Shown here: piece after piece, positions 55,861-64,000 of the stretch
Layout of the letters: every line of letters starts with the position of its first letter
How positions within the stretch are numbered: position 1 is the first letter of the stretch
Assembly: GCF_020382885.2 (NCBI RefSeq)
Contig: NC_058495.1
Coordinates: 19,388,127-19,452,126, forward strand
Origin: Scatophagus argus
Taxonomy: Eukaryota; Chordata; Actinopteri; Scatophagidae
Direction: 5' to 3'
DNA length: 64,000 nucleotides
Notes under the pieces: generated by a model
Told to the model about the DNA's origin: nothing
What the model saw: the letters and a program-made list of their open reading frames with translations, nothing else
Database searches by the model: none
Made by a program: the position numbers and the translations under genes

Positions 55861-58800
55861 AGGAACTAAATATCCGTCAACATGTGCTCATGTACTTTCC
55901 TTAAGTCTTTTCTTTTTATTGCACTTTGTACTTCTACTTTATACTCCGCTTTACTTTACTTTATACTTTATATCAGGATTTTCAGATTTTTTTTAAATAA
56001 TTTATTTTAGATCATTTTGATGTTTGGACAGAAAAAAACCGCTGAGAACATGTGATGCATTTTGTCACTTTTTACAAGCCAGGAAATCATTTCATTAAAG
56101 GCAAAAATAAATCAGTAGATGTATCCACGATGAAAATAATCATCAGCTACAGTCTTATAGTCTTATACAAAATAATTCAAAATCAGCACTCCTTCAGCTA
56201 CAACAATAAAAATCTCCTGTTGCACAATTAATCATATTCTAGTCATATAATTTAGTACTTTTAACACTCGCAGGGGAGACTTTTCTACATTGGGTGTTTT
56301 TATTTTTAATACTGGAAGTGTATTCTCCTGATTATATTTACATACTTTCATGATGTCGCATTTTCAGTGAACAATTTCTTTAGTATTTTGAAATTGCTAG
56401 CAGGATTTGAATACTTCATGCACCACTGCTACTACATTATACTGCAGGATTATTGTTAAATGTGCTGTGTTTGATTTGTTGTTTTTCCGACACCGGCAGG
56501 TCTGGTCTGACAACATTGGAAACCTGATATTTTAGATTGAAAGCTGGCTTCTCTGGCCACGGTGTCATGAGCAATTTTGTGGCCTTTTGGAATTCATAAC
56601 ACCTTGTCCTGAACCTCACACTGCTTCAGAGAACTCACCAGTTTTGAAAAGCAAGCCAAGGATGTGAATGTGAAGCTCTGCGGGTGCACACAGAGTGTCA
56701 ATGCCCCTCGTCAAATTTTCTCCTGTGGTTAAAAAAAAAAAGAAAAGAAAAAGTGACTTTGGCAGGGGAATCAGCAAACCAGGAAATCAATGCTATATGT
56801 ATGCTCGAATACACAACTGGTTTGGTCACAAAAAAATATAGGTTTTAGTGCAAGAAACAGTCTGAGGGCTGATCCCAACACATGTGTATTTCCATATTGG
56901 CCCTGCCCACAGCACCTCCACATTCCTGCTCCTCCTCTCTTACACAAAGCACAGAGATCCACATGGTGCTGAGTCATCAGCCCCCACCCACCAAAACTGC
57001 ATGACTATAAGAAAGAATGGACCGGTAAATTTAGACCGTCTGCCTCAGCTTCTAAAGGACTATTTATAGCTCCAAAAAGGGTATAACAATGACGTATAGA
57101 ATAGGTGACCAGGGGTGAATGCTGACGCAGATTACAGAGTAAGACTTTGGGATTACTCATCACCTCATCAACACCACAAACATCTGAAAGGAGGGAGAAC
57201 CGCTCCATTACATTAGATTTCATCACAAAAAAATCTGTATACCACACTGAAAGCTTTGGCAACTGGACACAAATCAGAATCAGAATCAGAATCAGAATCA
57301 GAAAAGACTTTATTGCCATGTAAGTGAAGAGGTTTCACATTACTAGGAATTTGTCTTGGTGATTGGTGCATACATAGAACATAACAGTAACATATAATTG
57401 AAGAATAAAATAAAATAAAAAATAAAAAAATAAAAAATAATAAAAATAAAATAGAATAAGGTAACACAAAATAAAATAAGTGAAATAAATACTTTACTGG
57501 AGGTAGTTCAAAGTAAGGTAGTGCAGGGTGGAGTATAATTTACAGGCAAGCGTATATATTAACTCTGAGATTACTCAAAACTATATTTTTTTGGTTTTTA
57601 ATAAAGAGCACTATTGTAAGTTTGCTAATTCCAAACATTTATTGTGTTAGCCAGGTGTGCAATGTTTAACACACAACAACAAGCATTAAAAACTTAAACT
57701 CCCATGACTGGAAAATGTAAGTTTTTCCATTACTTTGACTTCCTGGAAAACTCTTTATCTTCACTGATGACCTCATGCAGCACCAGTAGCTGTAAATAAA
57801 AATTCCACCCAGTTAACCTATCACAGGCTTTCGATCAGTCACTCTTGCCAGCCCTGCCCATCAAATAAACCTGCCTCTGGTAATCAGTGGGTTTGCACTT
57901 GAGTGACCCCTTCCTGTGTTTTGTCCCGCCCAAGCATTCTGGTCCAACAGGAACTGCATCAGATCGGAGAAGCAACATTTTCTCTATAGCAGGAGCAAGC
58001 AAACAAGATTCTCTCACCATTGCCGCCTTCTGAAGGGAGAAAAGAAGGACAGAGAGTGCATAGTTTTTCTGATGTCACATGTTTTGTGACGGTAATAAGG
58101 TTCAGTTCTTGCTAACACCTCTGGTTGCAGGGGAGTTAAATTACCCCTTGCAGCTTCAAAGTCTAAATTAAAGACGTCGTTGTCCTCTGTAAGAATTCCA
58201 GCTTCAGTTCGTTCACTTTGAAAGGCACAAGCCTGACTGCCAATGCGTCCTTGTCGGTTATGCGCTGCGAGAACAACAATAGCATGACATGACACAGCGC
58301 ATGTATATGAAACAACTGGCTTCATATTTTTTTTTTTGTGTGAATTAGATTTATGTCCTGGCAGAAGACCGTGACAGTTCCTGTTGTGATGGTTGTTTCT
58401 GCCATCCCAGCAGTGCCGGGGCAAACATCAGAGTGAGTAATGAGAGGAACAGACAGACTGAGGGAAGGAGGGAGGGATGAAAAAACAATCCCTAAATAAG
58501 GAGAGAAATGGCCCTTTCATCAAGAGACATGCCACAGACTAAATCTGCCTTCCTCTATCTGTCCCCGTTTCTTTCTCCTTCTCTCTCCTTAGCTTCTCTT
58601 AAGCTCTTTGCTTTCCTTTTAGTCCTTTACATGTTTCAAGGCTGAGAACAGCACATTTAAAGACAAAAAGAAGTTCAACAGGTTCTTCATTCAAATGGCC
58701 ATGAGGTAAACCAGAGCAGACAGACATGCGGTTGACTAAGCCCCCACATTGCAGCATGATGTTGATAAAACATTTCACTAGCATGTGTCTTATCTCTAAA

Positions 58801-59240
58801 AGCAGTATAACCTCACTTTCCTCTTTTAGACATCACTGTGGTGATTTTCCTCTCAAGCTGTGATAAAAATGCCCAAAACACATCTGCAAGTGTTGTCTCT
58901 GGTTTAAATTGTTGTGACAGCCACCACGGCATATAACACTCACGGTTGAAATATCAGCAGGGTTTTTGTATTTTTTGCACTTAGCTGCCAATCGTATGCT
59001 GTCACTTGTCAATTGTGCAACATGCTGTGTGTCAACGATCTTGTGAATAGGACAAGAAAAAAGATCAGATGGAACACTTCCTCTCCAAAAAGCCCCTTGG
59101 CCAATTTTGGTCAGGTGCATATCCAGTTCAGTGCATGCCAACAGTATTGCGTCGGAAAAGCTTTATGAGATTGCAGTATGTGTAGTATATAAATGACACT
59201 GGGACTGACGTCATGTAGGCTACCCGGCCAGGGAAGATCG
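55861..59240. other. Intergenic DNA upstream of prkcd
   Basis: No gene was recognised. The stretch is AT-rich and includes a LINE tail at 57271-57420 and A-rich (AAATA)n sequence at 57408-57480. Open frames here show no family resemblance. Confidence 0.5.
57271..57420 (-). repeat. LINE 3'-tail with (AATCAG)n
   Basis: About five AATCAG units are followed by AAAAGACTTTATTGCCATGT and AGGAATTTGTCTTGGTGATT. This is a fish L2/Rex1-type 3' terminus in minus orientation. The TTCTGATTCTGA terminal repeats match the element tail at 50601-50654 on the other strand. Confidence 0.65.
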
Positions 59241-59244
59241 GCTC

Positions 59245-59830
59245 CTTTGACGATCCAGATTCAAAATAAATTTAACTGTCATTATACAGCGCAAGATTGT
59301 ATAACAAAACTCAAGTTGTAGTTCACCATGATGCACGTAAAAAAAAAAACAAAAAAAAACTATATAAACATATAAAAACCTTTTAAGATTTCACTTCAGG
59401 AGTCTCACAGCCTGAGGAAAAAAGGCTTCTCTGTGGTCTGGCGGAACAGACTGTGACTCGGGTGGGTGTTGGCTAGTAGTAGATGGGTACCAGTGATGTT
59501 CTGAATGGTTTTAATAACACGCCGAAGAACCTTCCTGTCCTGGGCCAAGCACGATTCCTGGCAGTTTGAAATATGTTTGCAGTCAGGACGCTTTCCACTG
59601 TAAAAGTTAAAAAAAAACTTGATGCAGGAATTTTGCCATCTTCCTTAAGAAGCACAGCCGTTTCTGAGCTTTCTTTACCAGCATGGAGTTCTGTGATGAC
59701 AGGTTCTCTGTGATGCTGATTTCCAGGAACCTAAAACTGTCCACTAAGTCCACTTCAGCTCCACTGATGCAGACAGGGTTGTGTGTCTCGAGCAGCGGGT
59801 CGGGATCTGGTCACGTTCTGATCTTGAAAC
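59245..59830 (-). mobile_element. L2/Rex1-like LINE 3' fragment (reverse transcriptase end)
   Basis: The minus strand encodes the C-terminal end of a non-LTR ORF2 in pieces: VDSFRFLEISITENLSS, VKKAQKRLCFLRKMAKF, LAQDRKVLRRVIKTIQNITG and HPSHSLFRQT. It then runs into a 3' tail with ATACAATCTTGCGCTGTATA. The frame is interrupted and the 5' part of the element is missing, as usual for a 5'-truncated insertion. The family name is from memory of fish elements. Confidence 0.75.
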
Positions 59831-62258
59831 AAAGCTGAATTGTTTTCTCTGCTTGATTCGGAACCCTTTTACCTGTTTTGACAATGCAGTACAGGTGCTT
59901 TATTGAATTTCTGACTTATTATTAGCCTCCTGGATGTGGATTTGGACCTTTGTGAGTGTGTACAAGGAGAAGCTGTCCTTTTACTATTTTTAGAGGCCCT
60001 TTTCATATGATTTGCAGAGACTGCAGGAACTGAAGGCTATTGATTCAAACATGCAGACAGTTACTTAATCGCTTTCAGGATCTCTGGTTCCCTGCTAAGG
60101 AAATTCTTTTGTGAACGTGTTTGCGTGAGAGACCGTGCTGCTGGGTTCATACTCGGGGAAACAAGGTGTCTTTAACTTGCGGGTGCTTGAAGGAAAGAAC
60201 AACTTTCCCATACTTCCAATTCCTTCCTAACTCCTCTTTCTGTCCTTTGTTACTTCAACTAAGTATTGGGTCATTGACACTCCTGGGATCATGTATCTAG
60301 AGCAACCCCAATCTTCCTATTTTCTGTTCTGCCTACTTTCTGACTGTTGTGCTATCACTTCATCTTTGCTCGTCTAATTGGAAATGATCTGGTTGTGATC
60401 GCTGTATCCAGTGACAGTGTCCTCAGCAAACATTCTCCTCTGTTCTCTTTCTTCCTTGTTATCTGTATAGACGGTCTTTAAAAATTATTAATGAGTGAAC
60501 CAAATGCCATTTTTAAATTATCAAAGGGCCTGTACTGGCTGATAAATTAGAGCCACATCCTTTTTTCTTTCCTATAGTAAGCTCTCAAATTGGACCTGCT
60601 CTGGCTAACTTGCAGTCATTAATATTGCAGATGTTGAAAAAGAAATAAAAGGAAATAGGCCAAAATGTTTTGTGCTGTTTCTTTGTCTTTAAATATTCAT
60701 GCTAGCCACTGCTTTCCTGGTCGCGGTCCATCGCTGTCTGACTCAGTTGTTGTAGAACTCTTCGATATAACTAATTAACTTATCTGAGATGGCTCGTATT
60801 ACGCAGCGGTCTGGCTGTGGCTGGGAAGTGAAAAGCCTGGAGAAGAGAAGGGCTGATTAGGGTCTCTGCTGGCAGTGGATGGGAATTCAGATTTGGCCAA
60901 CAAAGCAACAGTTAACAGTAATGATGTGTAACCCCTCTGGGTAATACAAATAAGTCACCTTAATTTGAACTAAAATTAGAGTGTCTCCCTTGGGTGAAAA
61001 GCAATATTTTTAAATTCTGATCTGACTTATGTACATTAAATGACTTGACAACCAAAATACCGGTAATTCTTTTTTAAAGGCAACATCATAGTCCTTGAGT
61101 TCCTGAAATAATATGTGCTGACAAGATACTCTGAAACCTCAGGACATCAAAGACGTGTTTGGCTGACACTCTTAATGGGTGATGTGGAGAGGACATATGG
61201 CTGTTAATGGACACAGCACTGATTTTTTGATCGGTGTAAATCAAAACTTTCTCATAGCATGTCTCTGTGATAGCTTGATCCTCTCATCTGACTTTTTCAT
61301 TACATTAACTCACCACATCACGAGATAAAAAAGCTAAAAGTTTCTCCAAATGAACATGCTAGGCCCAGAATCAACTCAAATCACTGTCACTCACTTTTGT
61401 ATTTATGCATGTCACTCATTTCATGAAGAGATGTGATTTTAAAGTGTGAAAGACCATTTTCAGATATGTCTGTTAGTGAAAAGATCTTAAAGGGGATCTC
61501 CATATTACACCTTGAAATTGGATCATTACATTCTCAGATTCTCAGAGAGAGAGAGAGAGACAGACCTTAGTATACCTGCAGCACAAAAGGAATGCCTTAT
61601 TGAGTACATGTCACACTAGTTGGCATATGGTATCATTGTACTCTTTCCCCTTTCTTGTTTCCTGCCTCAGGCAGAACATGTTATTGATACAAGACTGATA
61701 CTTCAAGTTTCCATCGATTCATGCAGGAGGAAATCTCTCATTTTCAGCCATCAGCGTATCAGATGCAGTTCAAATGAGATCTGCTTGGCGTGATGTACTG
61801 CTGCCCCCTGCTGGATGAAAGAGACATTTAACTAAACTGTGCCAATACCACAAACAACGGAGACACACAAGTACATTATGTACTTACTTTAACATTTTCC
61901 TAGTCTTTATCAATCACAGGGAATAAGCACAATTTGAACACCTGTACAAATCACTTCGAATCATCACAACTACCATACAATACGCACTGCTTTTGTGAGG
62001 CTCAAAATTACAACTGCTCGGTTAATTCTGCCTCCTTATATACTTGGAGAGGCTTAGTAGAAAGACAAAAATGTGAACATCTTATCATTAAATGCATGTA
62101 TTATACAAGTCATGGCCCTAAGTTTACCATACGAGTGAACCTCTCAGTTTTTTTTTAAATGGGTCCATGTTTTACAATAAATAAAACAGATTCATGTCTA
62201 AACGGAGGCAGCACAGCTCTGCACTGTGAGAGCACATCAAGCAAAGTTTTTAAAGGAG
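59831..62258. other. Intergenic DNA, no gene recognised
   Basis: I see no spliced coding block or RNA gene. The only repeat of note is a short GA run near 61548. The next gene's polyadenylation signal follows at 62259. Confidence 0.5.
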
Positions 62259-62264
62259 TTTATT
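62259..62264 (-). promoter_or_regulatory. Polyadenylation signal of the right-edge gene
   Basis: AATAAA on the minus strand, about 1.5 kb downstream of the stop codon at 63755. The tract on its 3' side is GT-poor, so the call is tentative. Confidence 0.35.
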
Positions 62265-63754
62265 TCTATATGTGTCTATATACATAAACATTTACAATGC
62301 ACTATATGCAAGAGGTACAATCCATTGTAACACTATAGGTATGGCACGCGGGAAGCCGGTAGAAAAGCTGAACAGTACTTGATGGGGAAAAAAACACGTG
62401 TGTCTTGGAAATGATGCAGTTTGACAGGCTGATAAGTCACATGGCGCCTTTAGGTAGGTTAGCTAAGAGAAATTATGTAGTCCGATTATGTGAAAACAGA
62501 AGCGTAAAACTCCAGTGTCCTTCCTACTGCTAAAGACATGAGCGGCTCAGACGAGTCTAACACTGACCGTTTGTAGGTAGTATGACAGTGGCCTTTTTCA
62601 GCAGGTTCCATTAAGTCCTTGTGGCTGAAGTATGCTTTTACCCAGAAGCATATACACAACATGAAAAACACATTACTAAAAGTGGCACATTAGTATATCC
62701 TTATCTTCAACCAAACTGTTCAAAATACTGGAAGATCAGAGTCTATAAGAGTACTTTTTTTTTTTTTTTTTTTTAAAAACCCAAATATTATCAAGGTCTC
62801 TTCTGGAGACATGACAGCAGTACAGTACTGTGATAACAAAAAAGACGAACAAGGAGTAAATCTCATCATCTCAGGCACATTCATCATCAGTTGCAAATTG
62901 CACTGCGTTCAATTGGCAGAAATCAACTGGCACTTCAAAACTTTTACGACGAACCAACAGATTCAAATACAAGGTGTCCTCAGATGTGTTTGTCTGTTTA
63001 GAAATGCGTCTGATTGGTTTTCATGTCATAGCTCTATGGGTTCAATACAAGAGTAACACTCCACAAGAAATATAATGTACACACACTGTGATGATTAAAA
63101 CGATCTCTTACTCAGAACATCATGTGACACCATTTCTATACAAACAAATCATATAGTTCACTTTAATATCAGCAGTGTACACTTCACAATATATATTCAG
63201 AATACCAAATATCTCTCTAAAAAGGTCACCAATATTTTCCCTTTTACTAGCTGAGAATACTACTATGGAGCAAAGTTAGTTTGGGATAATTCTGCAAAGT
63301 GATGTTGACATCCATCACAGAACGCAGGCCGTAAGCGTCTCTTGTAGTAAAAAGAAGGAGGGATGTGATGTTCTCCTGCAGAAGCAAAAGAGTGGTCTAA
63401 CAATCCAGTGGAACCTCAGAAGAAAAGGCACCAAAACACAGCAAAGTTAAAAAAGTTTACTTGGAAAACTCTTTTGTGGGATGTTTCCTCGTAAAAAATT
63501 GAAACAGAGAGAACAAAATGTTGCTTTTAGAACAGGCGTTGCTCCTGAACAGTGAGGGCTTCTTCCACTTACACCTCTTCTTTTCACGTTGTGGTGCCCC
63601 TCTGACACCACTGGGTGGCAGCCTTGTCTAGAGTTGATTCCCCTGGTGTTGACACATAATATTCCAGGTCAGATGTGATGAATCCTTACTGATGATGTGA
63701 GTTTAGATGCAGCAGGTAGCTATGTTGTGTTCCTCAGAGGAGTTCTAGCAGGTG
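62265..63754 (-). other. Probable 3' UTR of the right-edge gene
   Basis: This follows the stop codon of the terminal exon on the minus strand with no splice site needed. It holds an 18-base T run at 62757. No alternative coding content is seen. Confidence 0.4.
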
Positions 63755-63791
63755 CTATAAAACAGTAGCCTCCTCCATGGCATTGACCCAT
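63755..63791 (-). CDS. Terminal coding exon of an unidentified gene
   Basis: On the minus strand a pyrimidine-rich tract and TTTCAG precede position 63791. The exon reads, after one completing base, WVNAMEEATVL and stop. The WVNAMEEAT segment looks like the last helix of a pleckstrin-homology domain, where an invariant Trp is followed by a short amphipathic stretch. That is only a resemblance. The rest of the gene lies beyond the right edge. I do not recognise the gene; tkt, a nearby gene in human, does not end this way as far as I recall. Confidence 0.45.
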
Positions 63792-64000
63792 CTGAAACAT
63801 AAGAAAAGGGAGCATGAGACCTTTTAATACCACAGTTCATTTTACGCTCCATTGATTTTATTTGACTAAGCCACTTTTCTAGACAGTACTATTTAACCAA
63901 CATAAACAGCCGCTCTGTTCGACCTGGGTTTGGCAACTACACACTTTCAGTTGGGGTTTGAAAGATGTAGGTTTCTACATGCAGGGATGATCTCACTCTC

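Overview
This is a vertebrate, almost certainly teleost (probably percomorph), nuclear genome window. The evidence is spliced genes with GT-AG introns, degenerate Tc1-like transposons and L2/Rex1-like LINE fragments of the kind common in fish, abundant CA/GA microsatellites, and proteins that clearly align with vertebrate orthologues. I find no bacterial operon, CRISPR array, prophage or other exotic system. Identifications rest on remembered family sequence, not on a database search.

All protein-coding genes lie on the minus strand, so they read from right to left. From left to right: mustn1 (756-987, first two coding exons; the 3' end is off the window), stimate/tmem110 (CDS 4756-14585, 8 coding exons, 313 aa), sfmbt1 (CDS 17193-27286, 20 coding exons, 866 aa, non-coding first exon near 31136), prkcd (CDS 34455-43486, 16 coding exons, 684 aa, probable non-coding first exon ending at 55488), and the 3'-terminal exon of an unidentified gene (63755-63791). 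The gene order mustn1-stimate-sfmbt1-prkcd matches human 3p21, except that rft1, which lies between SFMBT1 and PRKCD in human, is absent from the short gap here. Every exon junction I assembled keeps the reading frame.

The plus strand carries dispersed RNA genes. Five identical 72-nt tRNA-Glu(CTC) genes start at 70, 2831, 5108, 11088 and 42348, and a decayed sixth copy lies at 8816. A tRNA-Arg(ACG) gene is on the minus strand at 5988-6060, with a truncated relic at 6745-6795. Most of these sit in introns of stimate or prkcd; the tRNA-Glu copies are all antisense to their hosts.

The long prkcd 5' intron (43509-55487) holds two broken Tc1-like transposons (about 47690-47990 and 51085-52420). 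A LINE 3'-end fragment lies upstream of prkcd (about 59245-59830). The genes have unrelated jobs: muscle nuclear protein, ER calcium-entry regulator, Polycomb-type chromatin reader, and lipid-activated kinase. Their adjacency reflects conserved synteny, not a pathway.
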